64,000 nucleotides of DNA, from NCBI GenBank assembly GCA_027943335.1, contig BSBK01006752.1:197001-261000 (forward strand), written 5' to 3'. Origin of the DNA: Chamaecyparis obtusa (lineage: Eukaryota; Streptophyta; Pinopsida; Cupressales; Cupressaceae). Shown here in pieces: positions 34,549 to 48,182 of the stretch. Below the pieces are notes generated by a model that was given only the letters and a program-made list of their open reading frames with translations, was not told the DNA's origin and searched no databases. The number at the start of each line of letters is the position of its first letter. The first letter of the stretch is position 1. A program made the translations under genes and the position numbers.

Positions 34549-35304
34549 ACCCCCGTTTCTCTCTGCGCTGCCAAGTCGAGTACTTTTACTTCCTCTGCAT
34601 CGCCCCTGCTTCCATTGTTTTCCTGTGCCTCTGTATCCAGTTGAATCGGATTCCATGGCTTCTACTTCTCATCAACCACAGATTGAGATTGTAAATGCGT
34701 TTGATGGCCTTGCTCCACCATTCCCACTTGCATCATCACCATTGAAGAAGTCGGCCTACGATGTTTTTATTAATCATCGCGGACCCCATGTAGAAGAAGA
34801 GCTGGCCAAAGATATCAATGATTGGGGCATCTCTTCTCCTCTGTTGGAGTTTGAAGATCTTGTTGATAAATTTGTTAGTGTTAGAAATGGGTTACCTTTG
34901 TCTTTAAAGGTGCTTGGAGGTCAGCTTCATGGTTGCTCTGATAAAGCTTTATGGGAGGACGTATTGCATAAAATATCTAGAATACTGCCCCAGGACATTA
35001 TACAGAGCTGAGGGTGAGCTATGATGCTTTAGATAAAGAAGAGCAACAAATGTTCTTAGATGTAGCTTGTTTCTTCATTGGCAAAGACAAGATGATTGCT
35101 ATTTCAGTATGGTAAGGATCAGGCTGGAGTGGTCTTTGGGGTTGGGAAAAGCTTGTGAATAAGTGTCTTGTTGAGGTGGTTGATGAGAATGAGATAAGAA
35201 TGCATGACCACCTAAGAGATTTAGGTAGGGAAATTGCAGGAAGTCTTTCACCTTATCGTCTATGGTCTCCTTATCAGCTTACGGTGATTAACAAACAAGA
35301 GGAG

Positions 35305-35445
35305 GTGAGGTTAACAGTTTGTTTTTTTATGCTGCTATAAAATTAGAAATCATGGCATTGGAACCTGTTAATTTTGTCTGTTAATCAGATTGTATGCTTA
35401 CCTCATCCCATTTTAAATTTGTTGGTTTTGCTTTTCTCTATCCAG
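35305..35445 (+). other. Intron 1 retained in the TNL relic
   Basis: Donor GAG|GTGAGG and acceptor CTATCCAG|ATAAGAGG. Separates the NB-ARC end from the first LRR-linker exon, as in other TNL genes. Confidence 0.65.
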
Positions 35446-35663
35446 ATAAGAGGAATGATATTGAACTCGGCAACTAATGATGTTCACAAATTTCCTGATT
35501 CCCTATTCAATACATTGCCAAATTATCAAAAGAGTTGGCATGGCTTAGCTGCACTGGAATTGCTTATATGAATCTTCCATCATGGATGCCATTGACAAAT
35601 TTAAGAGTTTTAGAACTTAATGACTGCTACAATATAGTAGACTTGTGGAAGGATGAGGTGAAA

Positions 35664-35767
35664 GTAGGTATCTTTCCTCTACGGCTTCTCTCCAATATTG
35701 ATAATTTGATTTAAATATTCTTTGCAATCTTTATCTTCCCCCCAATTGAATTCAAAATTGATTGCAG
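35664..35767 (+). other. Intron 2 retained in the TNL relic
   Basis: Donor GTGAAA|GTAGGT and acceptor GATTGCAG|GCTCCAG. Joins LWKDEVK to APVRLRVLI in frame. Confidence 0.7.
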
Positions 35768-36938
35768 GCTCCAGTGCGGTTAAGAGTGTTGATTATTTCT
35801 TGGTGCTATAGATTAAAAAGAATCCCAAAGTCCATAGGGTGTCTCAAGGATTTGAAGAAGATATCCCTGTCTAACTGCATTGTGAAGAGATTGCCAGAGG
35901 AATTGTGTCATCTTCAATCACTGGAGCACTTACAGTTGAAAAACTGTGAAAGACTGGCATCACTGCCTAGCTGTTTTGGCCATTTGAAAAACCTCCGACA
36001 TCTAGATTCGAGTTATTGCTATCAGTTGAGGATGTTGCCAGATTCTTGTAAGCAGCTCAAGTTACAGTAAGACATCATGGAAAACATGACAAGGTTACAG
36101 TATTTGAACCTTAATCAGTGCAAGCAATTGAAGGAATTGCCTCCTCACATCAACAATTCAGGCTTCCTTGGGTGAGCTCTATTTAGAGGAGACCAGACTA
36201 AAGGAACTTCCAATTAACATCGGTCAACTGACTAAGTTGAGAGTGATGGAGATATGTCCAGATGAAGGCTGTTTCCAGGTGCAGTCTTTGTCGGACTCTA
36301 TGGGTAGTCTTACTCTTTTAGAGCGATTGACATTAAACAATTTAGAATTGCAATCTTTACCAAACTCATTTAAGCAGCTGATTAGTCTTCAGGCTCTGAA
36401 AATAGGTAAATGCCCAATGGGTGAATTGGATTTAGGGCAGACTTTTTAAGGGAGCACTCTCAAGGAAATAGAGCTGCGGAGGACACGAGTGTCAAAGATT
36501 TCAATTTCTGATGACTGCTGTCCCAGCCTTAAAATTCTTAAACTTGGGTATAATGACCATTCAACAGAGGTTGACACTCTACCAACAGCTGTAGAGAATA
36601 TCTATGTTTTTTATTGTGGATTACTAAGGAACATAAGTGGTACTGGTGGTCTAGTAAACCTTCAATACCTGAGGCTAGAAAACTGTCCAGAGTTGGACAC
36701 GCTTCCAAGTTTTGACAAATTAGCTTCGTTGAAAGTATTTGAACTGATGGGCGTCAACAAAGTTGTGGCAATACAAGGCTTACAACACTGCACATCATTG
36801 GAGACGCTTAGGATAGATGGTGGTAGATGTTGGGAGATGTCGGGCATAGAAAGCTGGGAGCATGTGCAGAGACTGAGATGTGTGCAACTCGTACCAAAGA
36901 AGAGATCAGCTGTGTTACCCTGCATTCAAACGATTCAG

Positions 36939-37022
36939 GTAATGATTGTTTCTAGATATATAAAGTTCTAACTTTTGTTTATCTCACTATCATGATGAAT
37001 GTTTGCTTTCCTTTTTGTACAG
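36939..37022 (+). other. Intron 3 retained in the TNL relic
   Basis: Donor ATTCAG|GTAATG and acceptor TTTTTGTACAG|AAATGG. Joins CIQTIQ to KWPDDVMIC, the start of the C-terminal exon. Confidence 0.75.
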
Positions 37023-37496
37023 AAATGGCCTGATGATGTAATGATATGTACAAAGGCAGTCGCTTGTTCTGGGTCACTTTTGAACTCTTCAGCCTTTCCC
37101 AATCTCTCCGTCGTCCACTCCTTTGCTAACAAGAAATTCAGCCCATCATTTATTCACTTTAATAGCAAGAGAATCAAGTTCAACCGCTTCAACCATTCCT
37201 CCGATGGCAATGCCATGATGCTATGTTTGGTTATTAAATGCAACTCATTTATGCCATTGAATATTTCTTGTAGCAATAATCCTTATTATGATTCCAGATT
37301 GTTCAAGCTAGAAAAGGGTAAATGGACATGGATAGGAGTTTTCACCCAGCATTCCAGATGGCTCAATGCTCGAGAGTGGTGCCTTGAAGAATGGGGGTGT
37401 GGGAAATATGAAGTGGAGGTAGGAATGGTCGCCAGGGGCAAAGAAGAGAGCGTGGTGGATGGTTTCCACCGTTTATTGGCACTTCTAGCAAGTTGA

Positions 37497-39799
37497 TATC
37501 AAACATGAGCTGCAGTGCATCAGAAGTCCATGCCAAATGCAAAGATGCAGGGGAAAGTGTGTGAAAATGTTGAATCAAACTTATATAACAAAATCTGCAC
37601 AGAAACAGCTCTACACTGAAATATATCTGCAGCCTGTCACACCCCTCTGCAGCCCTAGGACACAGAATATTGAGTAAACCTAAGGCTAAACATTAAGCAA
37701 ACTGAAAATAATGCCAGAACAGTTCTGTGACAAATAATTGTTTTGTTTTTACCCTAGTGATGTTCTAATGAGACCTAGATGAAAATATTTTAAGAGGAAG
37801 CATATGCTCCAGGCCGAACAAAATACACCCCTTACTATTAATTTTTTTATTGAACATTGGCAAAAACAAATACTATTTTATAGGTGCAAGGTACATAAGA
37901 ACTTAAAAATATCAGTATAATTTTGTTAATACACAAAACTGGAGTTAGTTGTCAACTACAACACGATTAATGCGTATATTGAAAAGTGGATGGTATACTT
38001 GCAGTACATCTAATCAAGTCTCAGTTAGTTGATGTATTTATTATATGGATGCAAAGATGCAGCAGAGAGTCAATATTGAACCAACGGAAAAATATGATGC
38101 CAAAATTGACCAGAAAAAAGAAATTTGAAGTTTGAAATTGATACACTAACGTGATATAACAGAGTTGAGCTCGCAACCAGACCATAATGACTTCGAAATC
38201 AACTGCCATTCGCAGATTGTTTGAAAAACAACTGAAATAGCTGCAATTGTTTGAACAAAATAGTTTCATTTCTCTCCGCTTTAAGAATAAGGGTTCCTTG
38301 GGATGGTTTCCATTTTACAAATTTTGAATCATTAATTGCCATTTTATTTTTGGTTGTTTTTGGGTTTTTCCTTTATCTAAGATTGCTTCTATCAGAGCTC
38401 AGCCCCTCGTTCTCTGTTTTTAATTTTCAATTGCACTGTCAGCTTGTTATATTTAATATTACCTTGAAAAATAATAGGGATCATGGAATGAAATATACTT
38501 TGTAAGTTTCAGATGGCTATACGTCTGGACAGTATTTCAGAGGCCTTGCAGTTTTCTCAATAATAGTTGAATATAGATTGCTGCATAAATCATTGAATAT
38601 ATTTATATATGACCTCAAATAAGTTAAACCTATGTGGATATAAAATCTAATATTGATTTAAATCAATAGGCTATGAATGGTGAGAACAACCGAGGAGCTG
38701 TTCAGCATTTTCACCCGAGCTAAACCTCCCCGGAGTAGATTTGTCGTCACAAGGACTTCAGAGAGCTGTTAATGGGTGCTCTAACTTTAGATTTTGTTTT
38801 ACAAGCCCATCTTGTAAAAAAAAGTCCAAAATATGTTTTGTAATGCTCGAGTAAGTATAAAACCATGCATGCCATAAACTATTACCCACGAGTCTAATCA
38901 TTGTTTGTTTTACTTATTCCATTTTTAACAGTTGATTTCTGTATCTGATCTTGGAATCTTTGGGTGCATTGTATCTCCATTTATCTACTCACAATTGATC
39001 TGGTTTTTACAAAAGAGTGAACCCCTAATATAATGGTTAATGAAGAAGGGATTGCTATCCAAAGAGTTTCAAGAAACATATAATTGATGTTTATAGTGGC
39101 AAAAGGAAGATCCTATCAAAACATGATACATGGTCTATAGAAACTGTGATTCATATTGAATATGGTAAACTCCCAAATTTTGATGAGAGAAGGAAACATC
39201 AATCAACTTTTCACAAGTTCAGATGTACATATGCATTGACTTTGAACATGTTGGCCAATGGAATGTTGTCATTTTAGCATGCATTTGATGATGACTGAAG
39301 ATGGTTAGGGAAAGTGATTCCAGTTCTAAAAGTGGTTAGCAACTGTGACTTATATCATATTTCTCTCTAAAATGGTCACAAGTCCATTTGCAAATGAACA
39401 TATGTATAAGGTATTTTTTTAAAGCACCGAACCAACAAAATGGGTTGAGTTTTAATGAAGGGACAACATATATTTCAAATGCCAAGGATAAGTTTTAGAA
39501 TATTATTTGAGATATTTTGTTGAAGACCATGTTTAGCAATGAAATTGAGGCAAGGAATTGCAAAATAGTTTACAACATCAAAACTTGGACCCTACATGAT
39601 GCAGGAGCACCATCAGTTAATGTTGAAACTGAGATGAGGGGCAAGCGGTAAATTGGTGAATTGCTCAATTTTTATGAAGGTCATATAATGTTAGCAAGAC
39701 AAAGTGTGAGCATTAAATCATTAGATTTTGCAAAGTTTTAACAAAATTGAATACTTTTAGGTATAAGGCCCATAAGGGATAGAATATAAAAAAATATTT
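37497..39799. other. Intergenic stretch without recognised genes
   Basis: AT-rich with only short unconserved frames on both strands. Nothing is supported beyond the 3' flank of the TNL relic. Confidence 0.5.
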
Positions 39800-39826
39800 T
39801 ATTATTGCATTGTTCCTCATGAAAGT

Positions 39827-40600
39827 ATGTTGCGTGATTGGGTTGCCAAAGCTTGGGCCCCTCATGGGGTCCGCTTGGATGGCATCCAAAATTTGACCAA
39901 GGGCTTCATTTTGTTTCGTTTTGGAAACCCATCTCATGTGGAGGGTGTTCTCAAGACTGGTCCTTGGTTTGTTCATTTCTCCTTATTAGTTTTCCAGCCT
40001 TGGTCACGAGATTTTTCAATCTTTGACAAGAAAAAATTCAAGGTTCTAGCTTGGATTGAATTCTCCGGTCTCCCTTTGCCTTGTTGGTCTTTTCTGCAAA
40101 CCATACCTTAAAATCTTGGTAGGGTTATCTGTATGGAGCCAAACCTCTTTTTCATGCTCATCCTTTGAAGAGGATTTGCATTGAAATTGATTTATCTAAG
40201 GACCTCAAGGAGTCAATTGATATTCAAATTGGTTTGCAATGCTTTTTACAATGTGTGTTATATTTAAATATGCCCAATACATATTTTCGTTGCTAATCCT
40301 CAGAGCACAAAATTAAGGATTGCCCTCTTGTAACTCCAAGGACCAAGTCTCCTCCTAAGGAGGCTTCTTCTGTAGGATCCCTAGACACCCCAAAGGCAAA
40401 TGAAGGATGGACCACAATAGTCCATAAAGGAAAACATACTTTGGCCTTCTAGCTGAAGTAGAATGCTTCCTCTGCTCCACCATCTCAAGAGTTTGCACAA
40501 CCAAATTGCCAAAAAATAAACCCTCAGCAAAAGGGATTTCAAACCCTGCTCTACACAGGGGAATAATATGACTACCCATGTCTCATAGGCCAAGAGTTAG
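39827..40600 (+). pseudogene. LINE ORF1 fragment, DUF4283 and zinc knuckle
   Basis: VRLDGIQNLTKGFILFRFGN, GVLKTGPWFVHFSLLVFQPW and FKVLAWIEFSGLPL are DUF4283 blocks. A frameshift near 40110 is followed by KRICIEIDLSKDLKESIDIQ and a decayed knuckle SSEHKIKDCP (about 40290-40330). A Pro/Ser/Lys-rich tail follows. It lacks the N-terminal half of the domain. Confidence 0.75.
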
Positions 40601-40844
40601 GGCAAATTTTCTCCTTGCATTGTGGGGGTTCACACTCCTCAACCCACTTCTCCGATCTCTCGCTCATCTTCTTCCTTGCGTTGTTCCCGCAACCCTCTAA
40701 GATGAGATGATTTAGAAGATGAAGACCCTAAAAATGGTGGGACTTCTTGGGGGATTTCTACCCAACCTTCCATTCGAATTCAAACTATTTTCTTAATAGT
40801 CTCTCCTCTCTTGGGGACGAGGATGATATGCATGACACTACATA

Positions 40845-41685
40845 ATGAATTTCATATCATGGAATATTCGAGGTCTCACAGACCTCTCCTGCAAATATGT
40901 TGTGTGAGATGTTTGTAAAAAATATCCTGTTATTATTTTTTTCCTTTAGGAAGTAAAGGTAGTTGCTTTCATGTTATCTATGGCATGTTGTGTTATTTGG
41001 CCAAACAACTTGGTTTTTCTTTTGACCATGAAGCTGATCATGGAGGGGTTGTCACCCTTCTTTTGCCATGGTGGCAAGATGCAACAGTTGCTCATGGAGT
41101 GGACCCCATGCAAAAATTGTCTTGGGTTCTCATGCAAAATGATAATCATTTTTTTGGGGTAATTAATGTTTATGCTCCTAATGGTGTTGTGGAAAAATCT
41201 TAGCTTTGGCGTTAGACAACTGATTCATTACCACTTGCCACTTGGGTTATGTGTGAGGATTTCAATATGGTTGAGGTGGCCCTTGATAAGGTGGGCATTT
41301 TACCATTTTGATGGACAACTGGTGATTGTGAGGCTTGGTTTTACATGCATAGTAAATTAGGTCTTTTTGATCTCAATATTAACCGGGATCATTTGCAAGT
41401 TGTCTGGCATACTTGGTGTAATTACTGAGTTGGGTTTGACAGAATTTTCAAAAGGCTTGATCATGCCATGATCTCCACTCAATATTTTTTCTTATTTGGA
41501 GATGACCTACTTTTGCCAATTTTACCACTTCCTGAGGTCACTTTGTCAGATCATTTTCCCATTAGATTTAGAATTGAATGGCATACAACTTTGCCACGTT
41601 CTTTTTGGACTCAATTGTTCCTCAACACCTCATTGTTAATTCGTCTTCCTACATTGGCCCACATTTATTAGATTTGGAATTTGGA
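40845..41685 (+). pseudogene. LINE ORF2 apurinic-type endonuclease
   Basis: Nicks target DNA to start target-primed reverse transcription. Starts MNFISWNIRGLTDLS, then HGGVVTLLLPWWQD, VINVYAPN, CEDFNMVE, FDRIFKRLDHAMIS and TLSDHFPIRFRIEW. These are the Asn, Asp-Phe-Asn, Arg-Leu-Asp and Ser-Asp-His motifs of the family. Several frameshifts and stops (near 41200, 41310, 41357 and 41426) break it. Confidence 0.85.
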
Positions 41686-41999
41686 GCCGAGGCCCACTTG
41701 GCCTACTGGTTGGATTTCATCGTAGAATAGTGTTATTCTTCATATAGCAAGGTTTCTCGACATTTATGGCAGACAACTAGCAATTTTCCTCTGATGGTCC
41801 TATGAAACTACTAGCAAGGATTTGCATGTAGCTACAAAGAAATTGGTCGTAGATACTTTTTTCACCGATTTACGGATACATGTAGCTACTCTTCACCATC
41901 AAAAGAAGATTGCTAACAATTATGTTGCCAGAGGTGCTCAAGTTAAAGAATGTACATGCATTGGCTTAAGATTAGGGATCAAGCTTTAGAGGAGTTTTT

Positions 42000-43320
42000 T
42001 TTCTACCCTCTGAGCTCATCATTCTTCCACTGGTATTAAAAAACTCAAGGAAGGGAATTCAGTGCTTTAAGAGCTACCTAATATTTTGCAAGCCTTTGTG
42101 CATCACTATAAAAAATTCTTCATTATACACGAGCCTTCTTATACTAGTGACCAAGCCTCGAAGGAATGCCTTGTGGCCATTCCCTTTCAACTCTTTGACT
42201 CATAGAGGGATTTTTGTGATCAATTGTTAACCCTCAAAGACCTTAAGGAAGCAACCTTTTTCCATGGTAGATGAAAAATCTTAGGGTACGATGGCTTTCC
42301 CTGTGAATTTTACAAAGCACTTTGGCCTTTTGTGGGCTCTAATCCACATAAGTTTTATTTAGAAGCCTATCATTCTAGTTCATTAGGACAAGCAACAAAC
42401 AAAGACAATATCAAATTCATACCTAAGGCTAGTGATCTTGAAGATATTGGTAATTAGCATCCTATCACTTTTCTTAATGTATGCTATAAGATTATTGCTA
42501 AGACCCTTTCTCTTAAGATTCACCACCTTTTACCCCAAATTATGTGTCCAGAGCATAAAGGTTTTATCGAGTCTAGGTTCATCCTGGATAACATAATAGC
42601 CATCTGGGAAGGTATGGAGTGGGCTTTGCATTCACAGCAGAATGTCATTTTTATTAAAATTGACTTTGCTAAAGCTTATGACTGCATTGAATGGACCTTC
42701 ATACTAGCTATGCTCAAGGCCTTAAGATTTGGTCCTTGGTTTGTCCAATCTATTTAAATGCTCTTTTCCTGCAATGCCTCTACTTGTATCACCATTAATG
42801 GTCTCCAATCACAAAACTTTGGTTTTTTTAGGTTCATTAGGCAAGGTTTCCCTTTGGCTCCATCCCTTTACGTTCTTGCAGCATAAGGCTTTAGTTATTT
42901 TCTTGCTTCTGCCATTTCTGTTGGTCAGCTTAGGGAAATTGTCTTTCTAGAATCATCTTCTCATCTTGTTAATTGGCACTTTGTAGATGATTCTTTTCTT
43001 ACCTTGATTGAAGACCAATAAAACATCCAGAATGAACTTCATTGCTTGGACATTTTTTGTTTAGCTTCTAGGTCAACAATCCAATGACACAAAACCCTCT
43101 ATTACATGCAATCTTTTTTACCAACCCCAGATTGGATTGTTTAGTTTGGCTAGAAATGGATTCAACATGGTGAAGTCTTCCACGTTTTGGGTATCTCTTT
43201 TTCTTTCCAAGGCTTAGCTTTTGACCTTTGGAATGCCATCCTCGCCAAAATTGAGAAGAAGCTTGCCTACTAGATTACAAAACCTCTCTCTTCAATAGGA
43301 TAATCTCAAATTTTTTCTAA
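42000..43320 (+). pseudogene. LINE ORF2 reverse transcriptase
   Basis: Blocks GYDGFPCEFYKALWPFVG, HPITFLNVCYKIIAKTLS, HKGFIESRFILDNI, motif A IKIDFAKAYDCIEW, FRFIRQGFPLAPSLYVLA and motif C HFVDDSFLT. Motif C is FVDD rather than the usual YADD/FADD. Stops occur near 42457, 42756, 42885 and 43020, with frameshifts between 42760 and 42950. Confidence 0.85.
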
Positions 43321-43321
43321 A

Positions 43322-44665
43322 GTGCTTGCATCCACCCATGTCTATTATTCCTCATGTTGGGAACCTTCAAATTCATCCTACAACAAACTTGAGAAGTTGT
43401 TGCATGATTTCCTTTTGGCCACATACATAGAAAAACATGGGTTTCATAGGGTTGCGTGGGAATTTTGTTGCCTTCCTAGAGAATTCAGAGGTTTGGGACT
43501 TATTTCCACAAAGAAACAAGGGGCTTGCATTGTGCGTGAAATGGGTGATTCAAGTCATTTTTGGAAATGAAGCCTAGAAGATTCTCCTCCAACATTGTAT
43601 TTCATCTGGTTTCCTAGTTCAAAGACCGACATAGAAGGGGATTGGTTTTCAAACCCTTTTGTTAATGAGAGATGCAATTCAAATCTAGGGCTCATTTATT
43701 GCTAAAAACATTTGTCATGCTTGGGAAGCAACTAAACCTTGGCTCCACTTGGATGGATCTAGCTTCCATGATGGAATTTCCTTGAACCAACATTATATAT
43801 GGTGGTCTCCGCAAATTCAAGTTCAAGGCCTCCCTCTAGTAAATATCCTAGGTATCCATGCTCTTCGCTTTCACAAGTGTGGCATTTAGACCCCTCAAGA
43901 CCTATTTTCTAGACCATCTTTGAGTCTATGCACCTAGGAAGATCCGCAAGTTCAATTTTTCCTAATCACCAAGATCATCAAGCTTTCGATCTAGTGATTT
44001 CATCTTTTCCTCTAGAGTTGATACACAAGATTGGTATTTCATCCATCAAGCTATGGTGGAAAGACTGATGTTGGTACCCTCAAACAATACTTTCCTGCTA
44101 TAAACCTCATTTGGGTTATCACTAGCTCTCACCCCACATGCTTATGGTCCCCATTTTGAATAATTTTTGGCATTTACAATCCCCTCACTTTGCTTGGAGA
44201 AGGAGGTTTCTTACTATTTGGTCTACTGTCACAGAGCCCAAACTTGTAGATATTTCCTTGTGTATTCTTTTCCAGGGCTTGCCTTTGGGCCCACGTCTTC
44301 ATCATTTGGGGGCATTAGATCCCCACTATCCTTTTTGTGGGTAGCCTAAATCTTTCCTACATATTTTTTGGTTTTTTAGAAGGGAAAAATAGTACTAGGC
44401 TTGGATTCATGATTTCTTTAGTCTTTTTTGACTAGAATTCTTTACTTGGCATATGGTCCTTTTAGGAGATTCCCCTAGATTTCCCTTTCAATTTCTTCAG
44501 ATCTGGCATACTTTTAGGATCAAAATCTTATTTTCTATATGGAAGGACAAAAATGTGGTTATATTTGTTCACTTGTCTATTGATACTTTTATTTCAATTT
44601 TTGCTAAAGCATGTATTTGTAATCATGGGATGTTACAGATTCAAGTACAAGCTTCCCATTTGTAA
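43322..44665 (+). pseudogene. LINE ORF2 C-terminal region with zf-RVT-like domain
   Basis: HGFHRVAWEFCCLPREFRGLGL is the region following the RT thumb in plant L1. A later block, FAWRRRFLTIWSTVTEPK then GPRLHHLGALDPHYPFCG, matches the zinc-finger domain in the RVT tail. Stops and frameshifts are frequent between 43570 and 44140. Confidence 0.7.
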
Positions 44666-45319
44666 GAGCTTTTGTAGCATTGGGGCAATGCCCCTTGTAT
44701 GGTTTCCAAATTCCCACTAAACACTTTTGTCTCCTTTGGATTCTCCCCATCTCATGGCTATCACCAAGGCCGTAGTTCATCTGCTAGGCATTCCCACACA
44801 CCACATTCATAAGCTCCTTGGCATTCAAGTGATCATTGATATTTCTCTCGTCGACTGTCAACTTCACCACCTCCCGATGGTTCAACCCCTAGATGACCCT
44901 CTCTTGGAAGTGTTCCTTCTTCTCCAGCTAGTATTGGATGACCTAGTTTGGACGGTGATTCTAGTTGGCCTTCCTCATCTAAGTGGTTACCTAGGCTCTC
45001 TATGGCTATTTCTCCAGCCAAAAAGGACAATGAGGAGAAAGAGGAAAAGAATGATGGTTGGTCTATTCTAGACCCCAATCCTAACCCCGCTGATGTATGG
45101 GTAAATAAGGATGACCCTAATCCACCTCCATCAACTGGTACTACTTTAGTTTCTTAGTGTTTTGCTATTTTTGGGCTATGTCCATGTTTTAATGATTTTC
45201 AATTTCTGGGTTAGGCCCATTTGACACTCAGGGAGTGATTTTTTATCCTCCAAACTTTATTTTTTGAATTATATATTAATCCCTTTCTATTAATGGTAAT
45301 GTCTAATTCATCAAAAAAA

Positions 45320-47112
45320 CAATATTACAAATGTGTTAATCTAAAAGATTAGTACGTTAACATCCCTCTTGACTTTAAGGGGTTTTCATGAAACCAAATA
45401 ATATTTTGAGCTACTCAAAGTTCTCTTCACCAAGCACTTTGGTGGGAACATTTCTAGCTGATATGAAACTTCTCTAATAGTTCTATTATTATGACGTGTC
45501 TAAAATTTGTTTGAACTAAACTTATTATCTTGATATTGTTCAAACCTTGATATTAAGCTTGTTTCTTAGATAGGTCTCAAATTTGATAATGGCCATATTG
45601 TTTTGTCACGTCTCAAACTTTTGATAATGAGTGTGTTACTTTGACATGTCTCAAATATGGACTTGTTTTTGTCCATGTCAAATTTGAAAAACATGACCTA
45701 ACTTTAAAGACTTGTTTCTACTTTTTTCAACTTCGGCGGATGATATTTTTTGGTCACAAGGTTAAACACATTTTTTTTCTAAGACATTTTGGTTTTACTT
45801 GATTGCTTTGTTGAAATGCTAGAAGAAGGTACATCTTGCTTAACATTTTTCTATTGCATGTTTCCTAATTGATCTTGTAACCTAATAAGTTCTTTCAATA
45901 TTATTTATTGTTTCCAAACTCACATGAACAAAATTTTATCTTGTCTCCAACATCCATAGACCAATTTTGCTTCATTTATTGTACTTACAAGAATTTGTAG
46001 GAATAATACGCCATATACAAATAATGTGAATATGATTATAAATAAGGCTTTGTAGAGTGAATCTTCAATGAACCAACCACTGATCTTTAACATCTTTCTC
46101 AAACTATACCACCCATATAGAAAATTTTATGTATATTTCATGCATTACTAAATTCCTTCCCATTTTCTACTTTGCAAATTAAAACTTTCAAGTTGTAATT
46201 GATATGTACTAGTACTTTCTTTTTTCTCAAAAATCACTTCAAAAATAATTTCAATAAATAAGATCCTTGAAATAATCAACCATAATAAACTTATATAGTA
46301 GTTGTAATAAACATAACACCCTTACAAAGTGGAGGGAAACAACTTGAATTAATAGATACAACAATAGTGAAAAATGAATGCACCACTTGAAAAAGAAGCA
46401 AAACAATCTTCTATCTTGTTACTTTTTCTCATTATGTGTGTAGAATGTGCTCCTCCTTCTACAAGTTGTTTCTAAAAAGCTTCATCAAACACCTTGGCAT
46501 CCACATCCTCATTTACATGCACACCCTACTCAACTCCAATTCACACGTCCCTTCATCAAAACCGGATTGTCTTGTTATAAATATTTCTACCACACCCTTA
46601 TTTTGTGTATGTGGCATCTTCTTCCTCATCTCACAAACAAAATAATGAACCTTTCTCTAGGCAATGTCCAAAATTAATTTGAAGTCTTCATCAATTATAA
46701 ATGCTCTGATGTCACTCAAGATTTCCAAATCTTTTAAAGACTTTTTCATTTGGAAGAGCTTGACAAATGAGAGACGTTGATATATATCCTTGAGATTGCT
46801 ATTCAACCAACTAAGGCTCACATTATTATCTTTCTCAAAGGATCTACATACTTCAGTCTCAAGCCATTAACATTTTGTCTATGCTTCCACATAGTCTCAA
46901 AAAATGAACAATGGATATTTAGCCACCCATGGCTCTGTTACTAGTGTTAGGCCCAAGAGAGGTCCCTAACAATTTCAGTTAATTCCCAAGGGAAATATAG
47001 CCTTGGGGGAGTCATTCAAGGAGCCAAAAGGTGGACGTAATGCTATCACCATTAATGATTTTGGAAATTATTTCAAGGAGGTCATTGTAGGAGAAGTCAA
47101 GAGGGTTTCACC
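45320..47112. other. Spacer, possible minus-strand gene fragment at 46480-46930
   Basis: On the minus strand there is a coding-like stretch (KSLKDLEILSDIRAFIIDED, then RKVHYFVCEMRKKMPHTQNK) with at least one stop. I do not recognise the family and it may be chance. The rest is AT-rich with no feature. Confidence 0.25.
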
Positions 47113-48165
47113 ATATAGGATTAACTCTAAAACCTAAACCCTATACTCTATGCCAATATCATTGTTGAACTTATAAAAAATACTCTCAACCCTCAAACCA
47201 AAATATGATACCCATAAACTCAACGATAAAACCTATACCATATACCATACACCATACACCCTCAATCCTAAATCCTATACTATACCCCAACCTTGTATCC
47301 AATATCTTCAATTGTAAAAACTATATCATAAAGCCTATACCCTCAATAGTAGAACCTAAACCCTAAACCTTATACCCTATACTAATACCCTCAATGATAA
47401 ACCTTGAACCATAAACCATATAACCTATACCCTCGACCCTAAACCTATACTAATACCCTTGAACCTATTCCATGTATGCTAATACATCAACTAGATATAT
47501 CTTATACTTTATAACCTCAAGCATAGATCCAATACCCTAAACCCTATACCAATACCTTATATGCTAATCCCTCAACCATATAACCCTATATTCCAATCCC
47601 TCAATCCTATACCTTATACATTATATCCTCAACCATAAAGCCAATTCCTAAACCATATAACAATACCCTTAAACCTATACCCTAAACCTTATATGCTATC
47701 ACTTAAACCTTTAACACTATACATTAAACCCTATACCATCAAACTATAACCAATACCATCAACCATTAACCATACACCATGCACCATGCACCCTTTACCC
47801 TCAACCCAAAACCATGTAACCTAAATCCTATACGATATCCACTCAACCCCTATACCCTATACATTATATCCTCACACATAAACCCTACACCCTTGGCCTA
47901 TTACCAATACCCTTAACCCTATAACCAATACCATTAACCCTATACCCTATACCAATACCCTCAATTTGACCCTCAATCATTAATCATACACCCTATACCA
48001 TTAACCATATACCATCAAGCCTAAAACATAAACCCCATACCAGTACCCTCAACCCTACACCCTAAACCCTATATGCTATGCACCCTTAACAATAAACCCT
48101 AAATATATTATTCCCTTAGTTGTAAACCCAATACTCTCAAACATAAAATCTACACCCTCAACCAT
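47113..48165 (+). repeat. Kilobase of degenerate CCCTAAA/CCCTATA/CCCTCAA repeats
   Basis: Dense variants such as AACCCTAAACC, TATACCCTATACC, ACCCTCAACCCTAAACC and CCATACACCCTATACC. They look like an eroded telomere-type (CCCTAAA) array that expanded with mixed 6-8 nt units. No coding. Confidence 0.75.
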
Positions 48166-48182
48166 AGAGAGGGTGGGAGCTT

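Larger units (their letters stand above)
34655..37496 (+). pseudogene. TIR-NBS-LRR (TNL) disease-resistance gene relic
   Basis: TNL proteins are intracellular immune receptors. The relic starts MASTSHQPQIEIVNAF and shows the TIR opening SAYDVFINHRGPHVEEE, but then jumps within about 25 residues to the end of the NB-ARC domain (LVDKFVSVRNGLPLSLKVLGGQ). Most of TIR and the P-loop to GLPL region are therefore deleted. ARC2-like sequence (SYDALDKEEQQMFLDVACFF, MHDHLRDLGREIA) follows in another frame. LRRs run from about 35580 to 36935 (repeats such as LEHLQLKNCERLASLPSCF), then a conserved C-terminal exon (KWPDDVMICTKAV, KWTWIGVFTQHSRW). Frameshifts lie near 35003, 35530 and 36160; stops near 35113, 36068 and 36447. 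Typical intron positions are kept. Confidence 0.88.
39800..45319 (+). mobile_element. L1-type LINE, 5'-truncated and degenerate
   Basis: Carries the end of a DUF4283 ORF1, then apurinic-type endonuclease, reverse transcriptase and a zf-RVT-like C-terminus, all in + order, ending CTATTAATGGTAATGTC..CATCAAAAAAA at about 45319. The layout is that of plant L1 elements. ORF1 begins in the middle of the DUF4283 domain. Many stops and frameshifts are present. No convincing target-site duplication was found. Confidence 0.85.

Noticed and set aside
44727..45157. Overlapping Pro/Ser/Leu-rich frames at the LINE 3' end
   Set aside because: They lie in the LINE 3' tail in several frames and have no conserved domain.
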